From Clostridiales bacterium (GTDB lineage Bacteria; Bacillota; Clostridia; Oscillospirales; Oscillospiraceae), in the NCBI GenBank assembly GCA_021201185.1, contig JAJQFJ010000020.1:1-33941 (forward strand): a stretch of 33,941 nt of DNA, in the 5' to 3' direction. Below, one piece after another: positions 25,813 through 33,941 of the stretch. The position numbers and the translations under genes were made by a program. Within the stretch, counting starts at the first letter, position 1. Every line of letters begins with the position of its first letter. The notes under the pieces were generated by a model. The model was not told the origin of the DNA, searched no databases, and saw nothing but the letters and a program-made list of their open reading frames with translations.

Positions 25813-27060
25813 ATGGGAGCGACCTTCATTGAAAAACTCATCCGCCGGAACACCGGTCTGAATGACGCAAAGGCGGGTGATATCGTCACCGTGAACGTGG
25901 ATCGGGTGATGATTCACGACATCTTTATCCCCTTTGTGAAAGATAAATTTGAGGAGATGGGCTTTACCCGGCTGTGGGACCCGGACAAGGTGGTGCTCAT
26001 CTACGATCATCTGGTGCCCGCCAGTCAGCTGGACGACCCACGGCATCACCGGATCGGCAACGAATTTGCCGCCCAGAATGGCCTGACCCACGTCCACCGC
26101 TCCGACGGCATCTGCCACCAGCTCATGACCGAGGCGGGGTATGTGAAGCCGGGAGACGTGGTCTTTGGCACCGACAGCCACACCACCACCTACGGCTGTG
26201 TGGGGGCCTTCTCCTCCGGCATCGGCTACACCGAGATGGCGGCCATTCTGGGCACCGGGACATTGTGGGTGAAGATTCCGGAGACCATCCGCATCGTCAT
26301 CAACGGCGTCCTGCCGGACAACGTGGCCTCCAAGGACGTCATCCTCCGCATCATCGGCGACCTGACCGCCGCCGGGGCCTCCTACTGCGCCCTGGAGTTC
26401 TCCGGCTCCTGCGTGGAGGCCATGTCCGTCTCCAGCCGGACGACCATGTCCAACATGGCAGTGGAGGCGGGGGCCAAGTGCGCCCTGTTCGCCCCGGACG
26501 AAAAGACGGCGGAATACTGTGAAGTTCCCCTGACAGAGGAGCTGCGTGCCCTCCACGGGGACGACGACGCCCGCTACATCCGTACCCTCCACTATCAGGC
26601 GGAGGAGCTGGTGCCTGTGCTGGCCTGCCCCTCTCAGGTGGACAAGATCCGCCCGGTGAGCGAGCTGGCGGGGCTGGAGATCGACCAGGTGTTCCTGGGC
26701 TCCTGCACCAACGGGCGGCTGGAGGATCTGATGGCGGCGGCGGACATTTTGAAGGGCCATCAGGTGGCCCCCTTTGTCAAGCTCATCGTCACCCCGGCCA
26801 GCCGGAAGGTCTATCTCCAGGCGCTGGAGAACGGCACGCTGGACATTCTGGCGGCGGCAGGGGCCATCATCACCCACCCGGGCTGCGGGCTTTGCTGCGG
26901 CCGGACAGGGGGCATCCTCACCGACGGGGAGCGGGTGGTGGCCACCAACAACCGGAACTTCCTGGGCCGGATGGGGACCTCTAAGGTGGAAATCTTCCTG
27001 GCCTCCCCCGCCACCGCCGCCGCCTCTGCCATCGCCGGACGCATCGCCGTGCCGGAATAA
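25813..27060 (+). CDS. Aconitase-superfamily large subunit, copy 2
   Basis: A 415-residue [4Fe-4S] large subunit with canonical SCTNGR (Cys298) and GCGLCCG (Cys358, Cys361). GTDSHTTTYGCVG and DGICHQLM are also standard. GAGGGGAG lies before the ATG, 13 nt after its small subunit. With copy 1 it gives two complete hydro-lyases in one operon. No leuA or leuB is present in the window. A homoaconitase-like, aconitase-like or dimethylmalate dehydratase role must be considered, and NADP-isocitrate dehydrogenase at 33106 makes an aconitase substitute worth testing. Confidence 0.83.
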   Translation: MGATFIEKLIRRNTGLNDAKAGDIVTVNVDRVMIHDIFIPFVKDKFEEMGFTRLWDPDKVVLIYDHLVPASQLDDPRHHRIGNEFAAQNGLTHVHRSDGICHQLMTEAGYVKPGDVVFGTDSHTTTYGCVGAFSSGIGYTEMAAILGTGTLWVKIPETIRIVINGVLPDNVASKDVILRIIGDLTAAGASYCALEFSGSCVEAMSVSSRTTMSNMAVEAGAKCALFAPDEKTAEYCEVPLTEELRALHGDDDARYIRTLHYQAEELVPVLACPSQVDKIRPVSELAGLEIDQVFLGSCTNGRLEDLMAAADILKGHQVAPFVKLIVTPASRKVYLQALENGTLDILAAAGAIITHPGCGLCCGRTGGILTDGERVVATNNRNFLGRMGTSKVEIFLASPATAAASAIAGRIAVPE

Positions 27061-27099
27061 GGAGCGCACAACGACAGAATGAACTGAGGAGGACACTCC

Positions 27100-28521
27100 A
27101 TGAGCATCCATGAGGAATGTGGCGTCTTTGGCTGCTGGGACCCCAAGGGGGACTGCGCCAAGACCACCTATTACGGGCTGTACGCCCTCCAGCACCGGGG
27201 CCAGGAGGCCTGCGGCATCGCCACCACCAACGACCGGGAGCTGTCCTACTACAAGGACGTAGGCCTGGTGGGGGACGTGTTCGATGAGGAAAAGCTCCGG
27301 GAGCTGGGCGGGACCATGGCGGTGGGCCATGTCCGCTACGCCACCACCGGGGCGGGAAAGCGGGAGAACGCCCAGCCCCTGACCCTGAAATACGTCAAGG
27401 GAACCCTGGCGGTGGTGCACAACGGCAACCTGGTGAACACCGAGGCCCTCCGCCGGGAGTATGAGTACAACGGGGCCATCTTCCAGACCACCTCGGACAC
27501 GGAGATCATCGCCTATGCCATCGCCCGGGAGCGGCTGACCTGCCCCAGCGTGGAGGAGGCGGTGAGCCGGGCGGTGCGCCATTTGAAGGGGGCCTTCTCC
27601 CTCATCGTCATGAGCCCCCGGAAGCTCATCGCCGCCCGGGACCCCTGGGGCTTCCGGCCCCTTTGCATCGGCAAAAAGGGAGACTCCATCTTCTTTGCCA
27701 GCGAGTCCTGCGCCCTGGACGGGGTGGAGGCGGAGTATGTCCGGGAGGTGGAGCCGGGAGAGATCGTGGTGGTGGAGCCGCCCGACGAGAAAAACGGCCA
27801 GACCGCCTGCACTGTCCGTTCCATCCGCACCAACTGCCAGGGGATGAGCCATCTGTGCATCTTTGAATACATCTATTTTGCCCGTCCGGACAGCGTCATC
27901 TGCGGCCAGTCGGTCCACGAGGCCCGGCGGAATGCGGGGCGTTTTCTGGCCCGCGAGTCCCCGGTGGAGGCGGACGTGGTCATCGGCGTGCCCGACTCCG
28001 GCCTGGACGCCGCCATGGGCTACGCTGCCGAGTCCGGCATCCCCTACGGGGAAGGCTTTGTGAAAAACCGGTACATCGGCCGGACCTTCATCACCCCCAA
28101 CCAGCAGAGCCGGGAACAGGCGGTGCGTATCAAGCTGGGCGCCCTCCGGAGCCAGGTGGCGGGGAAGCGGGTGGTCATGATCGACGACTCCATTGTCCGG
28201 GGCACCACCTGCAAGGCCATCATCAGCCTGCTCCGTCAGGCGGGGGCTACGGAGGTGCATATGCGCATCTCCTCTCCGGAGTTCATCGCCCCCTGCTACT
28301 TTGGCACCGACATCCCGGACAAGGAAAAGCTCATCGCCTGTCACTACTCCCTGGAGGAGATCCGGGAGATGACCGGGGCGGACTCCCTGGCCTTTTTGAG
28401 CCTGGAGGGGCTGCACCACATCGCCCCGGACGCTCAGTGCGGCTTCTGCGACGGCTGCTTTACCGAGCGGTATCCCATCCCCGCCGAGGAGATCGGCTGC
28501 GCCGCGCCGGGGTGCAAATGA
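27100..28521 (+). CDS. purF: Amidophosphoribosyltransferase
   Basis: A 473-residue enzyme making 5-phosphoribosylamine from PRPP and glutamine, the first step of purine synthesis. Nucleophile Cys7 lies in EECGVFG, behind a six-residue propeptide as in the Bacillus type. The PRPP motif VVMIDDSIVRGTT is at about 358-370. Candidate [4Fe-4S] ligands are Cys253, Cys399, Cys450 and Cys453. GAGGAGG precedes the ATG. It is 39 nt after the hydro-lyase genes, probably in the same transcript, and separate from other pur genes, which is unusual. trmO follows one base after the stop. Confidence 0.96.
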   Translation: MSIHEECGVFGCWDPKGDCAKTTYYGLYALQHRGQEACGIATTNDRELSYYKDVGLVGDVFDEEKLRELGGTMAVGHVRYATTGAGKRENAQPLTLKYVKGTLAVVHNGNLVNTEALRREYEYNGAIFQTTSDTEIIAYAIARERLTCPSVEEAVSRAVRHLKGAFSLIVMSPRKLIAARDPWGFRPLCIGKKGDSIFFASESCALDGVEAEYVREVEPGEIVVVEPPDEKNGQTACTVRSIRTNCQGMSHLCIFEYIYFARPDSVICGQSVHEARRNAGRFLARESPVEADVVIGVPDSGLDAAMGYAAESGIPYGEGFVKNRYIGRTFITPNQQSREQAVRIKLGALRSQVAGKRVVMIDDSIVRGTTCKAIISLLRQAGATEVHMRISSPEFIAPCYFGTDIPDKEKLIACHYSLEEIREMTGADSLAFLSLEGLHHIAPDAQCGFCDGCFTERYPIPAEEIGCAAPGCK

Positions 28522-28522
28522 G

Positions 28523-29239
28523 ATGAAGGAGCAGACATCGGCGGAGGAATTCCCCGTCAAAATCATCGCCCGCATCCACACGGACTTTTCCACCAAGTTC
28601 GGCGTCCCCCGGCAGAGCGGCCTGGTGGACGCCCTGCGGGGGGAAATCGTCTTTGAGCCGGATTATCGGAACCCGGACGCCCTCCGGGGCATTCAGGGGT
28701 TTTCCCACCTGTGGCTCATCTGGCAGTTCAGCAAGGCGATTCGTACCAGTTGGAGCCCCACCGTCCGCCCGCCCCGGCTGGGGGGCAACGAGACCATGGG
28801 GGTCTTTGCCACCCGGTCCCCCTACCGCCCCAATCCCATCGGCCTGTCGGTGGTGAAGCTGGTGTCGGTGGAGAGCCGCCCGGGGACCGGCCCGGTGCTG
28901 GCGGTCTCCGGAGCAGACCTGATGGACGGCACCCCCATTCTGGACATCAAGCCCTATCTCCCCTATGCCGACTGTCACCCGGAGGCCACCGGCGGCTTCA
29001 CCGACCAGGTGGTCCGGCGGACGCTGGAGGTGGATTTCCCGGAGCCGCTGCTGGAGCGTATCCCCCCGGAAAAGCGGGAGGCGCTCATCGGCGTGCTGGC
29101 CCAGGACCCCCGCCCCGCTTACCAGAGGGACCCAGACCGCCGCTACGGCCTGACCTTCGCTGGCCGGGACGTGCGGTTCACCGTGGCGGGAGACACCCTG
29201 ACGGTGGTGGAAGTGGTCCCGGGACCGGAAAAAGAATAA
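28523..29239 (+). CDS. trmO: tRNA (N6-threonylcarbamoyladenosine(37)-N6)-methyltransferase TrmO
   Basis: A 238-residue protein of the TsaA/YaeB/VirR family, which methylates t6A37 in ACY-decoding tRNA-Thr using S-adenosylmethionine. Visible motifs: ARIHTDFSTKFGVPRQSG at the start, GFSHLWLIW, GVFATRSPYRPNPIGLS, and DGTPILDIKPYLPY; the C-terminal domain ends with the usual DPRP..R segment. The start is one base after the purF stop, so it is translationally coupled. It ends the operon; a terminator with a GAAA loop follows. Confidence 0.93.
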   Translation: MKEQTSAEEFPVKIIARIHTDFSTKFGVPRQSGLVDALRGEIVFEPDYRNPDALRGIQGFSHLWLIWQFSKAIRTSWSPTVRPPRLGGNETMGVFATRSPYRPNPIGLSVVKLVSVESRPGTGPVLAVSGADLMDGTPILDIKPYLPYADCHPEATGGFTDQVVRRTLEVDFPEPLLERIPPEKREALIGVLAQDPRPAYQRDPDRRYGLTFAGRDVRFTVAGDTLTVVEVVPGPEKE

Positions 29240-29244
29240 AACGA

Positions 29245-29279
29245 GTGGGCCAGGCGAAAGCCTGACCCACATTTATTTT
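29245..29279. terminator. Terminator between trmO and the FAD-dependent protein gene
   Basis: GTGGGCCAGGC (29245-29255) pairs with GCCTGACCCAC (29260-29270), one mismatch and GAAA loop, followed by ATTTATTTT. Confidence 0.88.
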
Positions 29280-29295
29280 GCCCAAAAACCGGCGG

Positions 29296-30873
29296 TCAGC
29301 CGGTTGCCACCGCCTCGGCAATGCGGATGCCGTCCACGGCGGCGCTGACGATGCCTCCGGCGTAGCCGCAGCCCTCCCCGCAGGGATAGACCCCCCGGAG
29401 GCTGGACTGAAAATCAGCTCCCCGAAGCACCCGCACAGGGGAGGAGGAACGGCTCTCGATTCCGGTGAGCACCGCCTCCGGTGTGGCAAAGCCGTGGAGC
29501 TTCCGGTCCAGCAGGGGGAGGGCGTCCCGGAGGGCCTCCGTCACATAGTCCGGCAAACAAAGCCCCACGTCCGTCCAGGTCACCCCGGGCCGATAGGTGG
29601 GCCGAATGGCTCCCCCGGCTGTCGAGGACCGCCGCTGTAAAAAGTCCCCCGCCAGCTGGGCCGGGGCACGGAAGCCGCCGCCCCCCAGGCGGAAAGCGGC
29701 CTCCTCCCACTGCTCCTGGAATCGGACGCCCGCCAGGGGGTCTGCGCCGGGGTAGTCCTCCGGGCCGACTCCCACCAGAAAGCCGCCGTTGATGTTCTCC
29801 CCGTCTCTGGCCCGACAGCTCATGCCGTTGGTCACCAGCCGCCCCGGCTCCGAGGCGGAGGCCACCACCGTTCCCCCCGGACAGACGCAGAAGGAGAAGG
29901 CGCTCCGGCCGCCGGGCAGGTGACAGGAGAGATGGTAGTCGCTGGGGGGCAGACGCTCCCAGGCGGGGCCGTACTGGGCCTGGCTAATCGCCTGCTGACA
30001 GTGCTCGATGCGCACACCGATGGCGAAGGGCTTTGGCTCCATGGCAAGACCCAGGCTGTGAAGCATGGCGAAGGTGTCCCGGGCGGAGTGCCCCGGGGCC
30101 AGCACCAGCCGGGAGGCGGGAAGCCGCTCCCGGCCATGCTCCGTCTCCAGAAGGGCGGCGGTCAGCGCGCCGCCCTCGCTCTCCAGACCCACCAGGGCAG
30201 TCTCAAACCGGATCTCGCAGCCCAGTCGGAGCAACGCCTCCCGGAGATTGCGCACCACCTGGCGGAGGATGTCCGTCCCCACATGGGGCCGGAAGGACCA
30301 GGCCACGTCTGCGGGGGCCCCCATCTCCACAAAGGTGTCCAGCACGGCGGAGATGCGGGGGTCGTGGGTACCGGTGGTCAGCTTGCCGTCGGAGAAGGTG
30401 CCCGCGCCCCCCTCGCCGAACTGGACGTTGGAACGAGGGTCCAGAGCGCCGGTGGCCCAGAACCGCTCCACGTCCTTTTGCCGCCGCTCCACCGGACGGC
30501 CCCGCTCCACCACGACAGGCGGGATGCCCGCCCAGGCCAGAAACAGGGCGGCGAACAGCCCCGCAGGCCCCATGCCCACTACCACGGGCCGGGGGCCGGA
30601 ACAGGAGACGGCCTCTGGGAAGCGGTAGGGCGCGCGCTCCAGTCTGCGCACCGTTGGGCCGACTCTGCGCAGCACCCCCTCCTCGTCCGACACCCGGACG
30701 TTGACGGTATAGACCATGTGGAGGTCGCCCTTCCGTCGGGCGTCGATGGACTGCTTCACCAGCTGGAGCTCCCGGATGTCTCCCCGGCCGATGCGGAGGG
30801 CTTTGGCGGCCCGGCGCTCCAGCTCCTCCTGACCTGCGTCCAGAGGGAGACGGAGATTGCTGATTTGGAGCAT
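29296..30873 (-). CDS. FAD-dependent oxidoreductase, COG2509-like
   Basis: A 525-residue flavoprotein. An N-terminal alpha/beta domain (about 1-85) precedes the dinucleotide-binding motif GMGPAG (100-105); FGEGGAGTFSDGKL, APGHSARDTF and the C-terminal YPCGEGCGYAGGIVSAA complete the pattern of this widespread, uncharacterised FAD-dependent dehydrogenase family. The substrate is unknown. The ATG at 30873 is chosen because the promoter at 30942-30970 excludes the upstream in-frame ATG at 30951; the SD is weak (GGTGGTG). It is a single-gene unit. Confidence 0.87.
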   Translation of the reverse strand: MLQISNLRLPLDAGQEELERRAAKALRIGRGDIRELQLVKQSIDARRKGDLHMVYTVNVRVSDEEGVLRRVGPTVRRLERAPYRFPEAVSCSGPRPVVVGMGPAGLFAALFLAWAGIPPVVVERGRPVERRQKDVERFWATGALDPRSNVQFGEGGAGTFSDGKLTTGTHDPRISAVLDTFVEMGAPADVAWSFRPHVGTDILRQVVRNLREALLRLGCEIRFETALVGLESEGGALTAALLETEHGRERLPASRLVLAPGHSARDTFAMLHSLGLAMEPKPFAIGVRIEHCQQAISQAQYGPAWERLPPSDYHLSCHLPGGRSAFSFCVCPGGTVVASASEPGRLVTNGMSCRARDGENINGGFLVGVGPEDYPGADPLAGVRFQEQWEEAAFRLGGGGFRAPAQLAGDFLQRRSSTAGGAIRPTYRPGVTWTDVGLCLPDYVTEALRDALPLLDRKLHGFATPEAVLTGIESRSSSPVRVLRGADFQSSLRGVYPCGEGCGYAGGIVSAAVDGIRIAEAVATG

Positions 30874-30941
30874 GAAATCACCACCGTATTCCGGGACGGC
30901 TCCGGAGCCGCCCGGCTGATTCTGACTGATATTTGACTGAC

Positions 30942-30970
30942 AGTATAGCATATTCCGCCCAAAAGCACAA
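30942..30970 (-). promoter_or_regulatory. Promoter for the FAD-dependent protein gene
   Basis: Minus-strand TTGTGC (30965-30970), 17-nt spacer, TATACT (30942-30947) with TGC before it (extended -10). Confidence 0.72.
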
Positions 30971-31045
30971 CGCCGGGAAATCGCCCAAAAGAGCCGGTTC
31001 TAATCTCCCGGCCTGACGCATACCCTTATCCTGAGGTGAAGTGCG

Positions 31046-31723
31046 TTGGTTGGATACTTACACTTTGTGGGACACGGCCGTCGGGTGCGGGTGGCACAGC
31101 ACGACGTTCTGGGCCTGACCGTCTGGGAGGCCCGGCTCCCTGGCTCGCCGGAGAGCCTGCTGGCCCGGCGGCGGATGGCCAGGGGACTGGACGAGCTGGA
31201 GGAGGCGGGCTGCCGCCGCCTGCTGGCCCCCTGTCCTCTGGTCCCCTACTATCCTATGGTGCACACCCGGAGCCTGTGGCAGGCGGTGGCGGCTCCCCTG
31301 ATTCTGGCCGACCTCCGGCAGCGGGGGCTGGAGCCCTGCCGGTCGGTGGTGGCTGTCCGGGGGGACCGGTTGACCCGGAGCTATCTCCGTACCTGTCAGG
31401 CTCTGGCCCGGGAGGTCAAGGCCCTGTCCCTCTCTCTGCTCCGGCAGGAGACCTTCTGCTGGAATCTGCAGCAGGAGCTGGGCGTCCCCCTGGTGGAGGG
31501 CGGGGCGGCGGCCACCCTCTCCTTCCTCCCGGGACAGTGGCGGCCCGGATTCTTCCCGGTGGGGGACGACGACCCGTCCATGGGCGGCTGGCGGCTGGAG
31601 CTGCCCGGCCTGACTCTGCCCGACGGGTGCCCGACCCTCCCGGCGCTGGCGGCGCTGCTGGACGCAGGGCGGCTGCCTGTGGGGGAGGTGCTGTGCCTAC
31701 CGGAGGGGAGGGAATCATTTTGA
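31046..31723 (+). CDS. Conserved-looking protein of unknown function, 225 aa
   Basis: A soluble-looking, Leu/Arg/Gly-rich protein without a recognised domain. Alternating helix and strand segments and a Pro-rich stretch APCPLVPYYPM at about 61-71 suggest an alpha/beta fold. The TTG start at 31046 is supported by GAGGTG 8 nt upstream; a GTG at 31067 is an alternative. The last codons (GEVLCLPEGR) lie in a 29-base stretch repeated at 31930-31958, so the original 3' end may have been displaced by the repeat cluster; the second copy would have given a tail ending ACREAENAI. Function cannot be inferred. Confidence 0.7.
   Translation: MVGYLHFVGHGRRVRVAQHDVLGLTVWEARLPGSPESLLARRRMARGLDELEEAGCRRLLAPCPLVPYYPMVHTRSLWQAVAAPLILADLRQRGLEPCRSVVAVRGDRLTRSYLRTCQALAREVKALSLSLLRQETFCWNLQQELGVPLVEGGAAATLSFLPGQWRPGFFPVGDDDPSMGGWRLELPGLTLPDGCPTLPALAALLDAGRLPVGEVLCLPEGRESF
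31684..31712 (+). repeat. 29-bp direct repeat, copy 1
   Basis: Lies in the 3' end of the preceding gene and recurs at 31930-31958 with one base changed. The pair brackets the GAGGGAG repeat cluster. Confidence 0.93.
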
Positions 31724-31757
31724 GAGGAGACGTCAAAGAATTGAATATTCCCACCCA

Positions 31758-31924
31758 GGCTCCCTCCCTGAGGGAGCTGTCGCCGTAAGGCGACTGAGGG
31801 AGAGCGAAAGCCGCTGCAAACACCTTTTAACGTATTCGCCGAAGAGATTAGAGCGGATTTGTAATGCATACTGCACTCCTTCCGTCACGGCTTGCGCCGT
31901 GCCACCTCCCTCAAAGAGGGAGGC
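31758..31924. repeat. Dispersed GAGGGAG repeat pair, second locus
   Basis: Module F (31758-31802) and, inverted, module R (31876-31924) match the two modules at 9361-9507 but in the opposite order and without the extra bases. The spacer between them has no gene. CTCCCTC and GAGGGAG ends give an imperfect inverted structure. Confidence 0.85.
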
Positions 31925-31929
31925 ATATA

Positions 31930-31958
31930 GGAGGTGCTGTGCCTGCCGGAGGGGAGGG
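31930..31958 (+). repeat. 29-bp direct repeat, copy 2
   Basis: Differs from 31684-31712 at one base. The panE promoter -35 starts at 31960, immediately after it. Confidence 0.93.
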
Positions 31959-31959
31959 C

Positions 31960-31988
31960 TTGCAGAGAGGCAGAAAATGCAATATAAT
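31960..31988 (+). promoter_or_regulatory. Promoter for the panE-like gene
   Basis: TTGCAG (31960-31965), 17-nt spacer, TATAAT (31983-31988). The ATG is at 32021. Confidence 0.83.
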
Positions 31989-32020
31989 GGTGACAGTTCA
32001 CAGGAAACGAGGGACTCACC

Positions 32021-32971
32021 ATGGAAATTCTCATCGTCGGGGCCGGGGCCATTGGCGTCGCTCTGGGGGCCGGGCTGGCAGACGCCGGGCAGCAGGTCTC
32101 CTTCTTCGCCCGGGGCGCAACTCTGGAGGCCATCCGCTCCGGCGGCGTCCACCGCACCGGGCTGTTCGGGGAGGTACACATCCCGCCGTCACAGGTGCGG
32201 GCGGAATCGGACTACGCCGTCTTCGCACCGGGGCAGTTCGACTACATCCTCATCTGCGCCAAGACCCTGGCCAACGACGACATCAGCCGAAAGCTGGACG
32301 CCCACCGGGACATTTTGAAGCCCCAGGGCAGGCTGGTCATCCTCCAGAACGGCTGGGGAAACGACCGGCCCTATCGCCGCTTCTTCTCTCCCGAGCAGGT
32401 GTGGAACGCCCGGGTCATCACCGGCTTTGAGCGCACCGCACCCAACGTCAGCAATATCACCGTCCACACCGCCCCGGTGCTGCTGGGGAGCCTCTACGGG
32501 CTGGACTGCGCCCCTATGGAGCCCCTGGCCGACGCCATCCGGGAGAGCGGCCTCCCTGCCCAGGCCAGCAATGAGGTGGACAAGGCCCTGTGGGCCAAAA
32601 TGCTCTACAACTGCGCCCTGAACCCCCTGGGAGCGGTGCTGGGGGTACACTACGGCGCGCTGGGGGAGTGCCCGGAGACGCGGGCGATCATGGACGACGT
32701 GGTGGACGAGATCTTTGCCGTCATGGACGCCGCAGGCTACGCCACCTTCTGGCCGGACAGCGACAGCTATCGGCAGGAGTTTTACGGCAAGCTGCTGCCG
32801 GACACCTACCATCACCACGCCTCCACCCTCCAGGATATCCAGGCCAAGCGGCCCACCGAGATCGCCACCCTCACCGGGGTCATTCTGGAGCTGGGCCGGG
32901 AGCACAACGTCCCCACCCCGGTCAACACCATGCTCTATCGGCTCATCCGGGGCATGGAGGCCAATTACTGA
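32021..32971 (+). CDS. panE: 2-dehydropantoate 2-reductase family protein
   Basis: A 316-residue NADPH-dependent reductase of the ApbA/PanE family, which makes pantoate for coenzyme A. GAGAIG (7-12) is the nucleotide motif; Asn110 (LQNGWGN), Lys193 (WAKMLYNCALNPLGAV) and a Glu in PTEIATLTG are the family's active-site positions. Paralogues acting on other 2-keto acids are common, and no panB or panC is nearby, so the pathway is provisional. The SD is moderate (GAGGG, 8 nt). Its promoter begins directly after the duplicated 29-bp repeat. A weak hairpin follows. Confidence 0.87.
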   Translation: MEILIVGAGAIGVALGAGLADAGQQVSFFARGATLEAIRSGGVHRTGLFGEVHIPPSQVRAESDYAVFAPGQFDYILICAKTLANDDISRKLDAHRDILKPQGRLVILQNGWGNDRPYRRFFSPEQVWNARVITGFERTAPNVSNITVHTAPVLLGSLYGLDCAPMEPLADAIRESGLPAQASNEVDKALWAKMLYNCALNPLGAVLGVHYGALGECPETRAIMDDVVDEIFAVMDAAGYATFWPDSDSYRQEFYGKLLPDTYHHHASTLQDIQAKRPTEIATLTGVILELGREHNVPTPVNTMLYRLIRGMEANY

Positions 32972-32992
32972 CCTGACCGTTCACGAACCGGG

Positions 32993-33011
32993 CCGGAGAA
33001 ATCCGGATTTT
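32993..33011 (+). terminator. Weak terminator after panE
   Basis: CCGGA/TCCGG 5-bp stem, GAAA loop, then ATTTT. Confidence 0.5.
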
Positions 33012-33025
33012 GTCACAGCTGACCA

Positions 33026-33054
33026 TTGCAGCGGCTACTTTTTTACGCTATACT
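33026..33054 (+). promoter_or_regulatory. Promoter for icd
   Basis: TTGCAG (33026-33031), 17-nt spacer, TATACT (33049-33054). A small stem GACAGG/CCTGTC (33070-33075 with 33083-33088) lies in the leader. Confidence 0.8.
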
Positions 33055-33105
33055 GGTAAAGAAATAAAGGACAGGCAGTTGCCCTGTCGAAAGTGAGGGC
33101 GCCTC

Positions 33106-33941
33106 ATGGAAAAAATCAAAATGACCACTCCCCTGGTGGAGATGGACGGGGACGAGATGACCCGTATCCTGTGGAAGCAGATCAAGGACGAGCTGATCCT
33201 CCCCTTTGTGGAGCTGAAAACGGAGTATTACGACCTGGGCCTGGTGCACCGGGAGGAGACGAAGGACCAGGTGACCATCGATGCCGCCAATGCCAACAAG
33301 AAGTACGGCGTGGCGGTGAAGTGCGCCACCATCACCCCCAACGCCCAGCGGGTGAAGGAGTACAACCTCTCCCAGATGTGGAAGAGCCCCAACGGCACCA
33401 TCCGGGCTATCCTGGACGGCACTGTGTTCCGCTCTCCCATTATGGTCAGGGGCATCTCTCCGGTGGTCAAGACCTGGAAGGAGCCCATCACCATCGCCCG
33501 TCACGCCTTTGGCGACGTGTACAAGGCCACGGAGTACCGGGTCCCCGGCCCCGGCAAGGCGGAGCTGGTCTACACCGGCGAGGACGGCACCTCCTTCCGG
33601 GAGACGGTCTATGACTTCGAGTGCCCCGGCGTGCTTCAGGGGCAGTTCAACAAGGATACCTCTATCCGCTCCTTCGCCCGCTCCTGCTTCCAGTACGCCC
33701 TGGACACCCGGCAGGACCTGTGGTTCTCCACCAAGGACACCATCTCCAAACAGTATGACCACACCTTCAAGGACATCTTCCAGGAGATCTTTGAGGCGGA
33801 GTACCAGGCCCGTTTTGAGGCGGCGGGCATCACCTATTTCTACACCCTCATCGACGACGCCGTGGCCAGGGTCATCCGCTCCAAGGGCGGCTTCATCTGG
33901 GCCTGCAAGAACTATGACGGCGACGTGATGAGCGACATGGT
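33106..33941 (+). CDS. icd: NADP-dependent isocitrate dehydrogenase, 5' part
   Basis: The first 278 codons of a cytosolic enzyme turning isocitrate into 2-oxoglutarate with NADP+; the frame is open to the window end. MDGDEMTR and the isocitrate-binding KSPNGTIR mark the homodimeric type-II subfamily shared with eukaryotes, rather than the E. coli Icd type. GAGGG lies 8 nt before the ATG. It has its own promoter. It may supply 2-oxoglutarate for glutamate; how isocitrate is made is open, since no classical aconitase is in the window. Confidence 0.94.
   Translation, partial: MEKIKMTTPLVEMDGDEMTRILWKQIKDELILPFVELKTEYYDLGLVHREETKDQVTIDAANANKKYGVAVKCATITPNAQRVKEYNLSQMWKSPNGTIRAILDGTVFRSPIMVRGISPVVKTWKEPITIARHAFGDVYKATEYRVPGPGKAELVYTGEDGTSFRETVYDFECPGVLQGQFNKDTSIRSFARSCFQYALDTRQDLWFSTKDTISKQYDHTFKDIFQEIFEAEYQARFEAAGITYFYTLIDDAVARVIRSKGGFIWACKNYDGDVMSDM

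Noticed and set aside
25771..28596. 941-codon open frame on the minus strand
   Set aside because: Lies antisense to the second large subunit, purF and the start of trmO, all with complete motifs. Long antisense frames are expected in GC-rich coding DNA; composition is low-complexity Gly/Val/His/Leu.
30874..30951. Longer N-terminus for the FAD-dependent protein from ATG 30951
   Set aside because: The in-frame ATG lies beside the -10 element at 30942-30947, so it would not be in the transcript.

Overview
The window looks like chromosomal DNA of a high-GC, anaerobic, endospore-forming member of the Clostridia, most likely Oscillospiraceae (Flavonifractor/Intestinimonas/Pseudoflavonifractor-like). 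The grounds are spore genes (YpeB, a SpoIIQ-like LytM protein), a 2[4Fe-4S] ferredoxin, a QueT-type transporter, Gram-positive AGGAGG ribosome sites throughout, and short GAGGGAG-type dispersed repeats that I remember as common in this family. No rRNA, tRNA, CRISPR, phage or transposase gene was recognised.

Layout. 1-1154: 3' part of ftsH. 1252-4418: a fucose/arabinose-isomerase-family gene (-) divergent from a MATE exporter (+). 4471-5984: HAD phosphatase, 3-methyladenine DNA glycosylase and ferredoxin (-). 6436-9302: small P-loop protein, queT behind a structured leader, exonuclease III and pyridoxal/pyridoxamine kinase (+). 9361-9507: dispersed repeat. 9570-13830: ypeB (-), prfC (+), G5/M23 peptidase (-). 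14157-16966: 40-aa protein, D-lactate dehydrogenase, HAD phosphatase, spoIIQ-like gene (+). 17003-17248: a multi-hairpin element between two identical terminator copies. 17297-18861: NADP-type 2-hydroxyacid dehydrogenase plus GNAT (-). 19088-21234: cysteine-pair protein plus guaB (+). 21312-23406: an AT-richer gtrA/membrane-protein operon (-). 23562-29239: two tandem aconitase-like hydro-lyase pairs, purF and trmO (+). 29296-30873: FAD-dependent protein (-). 31046-33941: unknown protein, repeat cluster, panE-like reductase and the 5' part of NADP-isocitrate dehydrogenase (+).

The most striking signal is the leader of the gtrA operon (minus strand, 23406 down to 23031). It has a near-consensus promoter, a perfect Shine-Dalgarno site and an ATG that opens into twelve CAAG tetranucleotides, followed by a strong intrinsic terminator and then gtrA. 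With 12 repeats the leader frame stops right after the repeat and leaves the terminator free. With 11 or 13 repeats the ribosome would translate through the terminator stem. I infer a phase-variable translational attenuator for surface-glycan modification genes.

Other second-look items: a candidate sigma-F promoter whose -10 lies in the loop of a terminator whose stem holds the spoIIQ ribosome site; two repeat insertions each bracketed by about 30-bp duplications of host sequence; a queT leader with the layout of a translation-blocking riboswitch; and a perfect 14-bp stem in the MATE leader.
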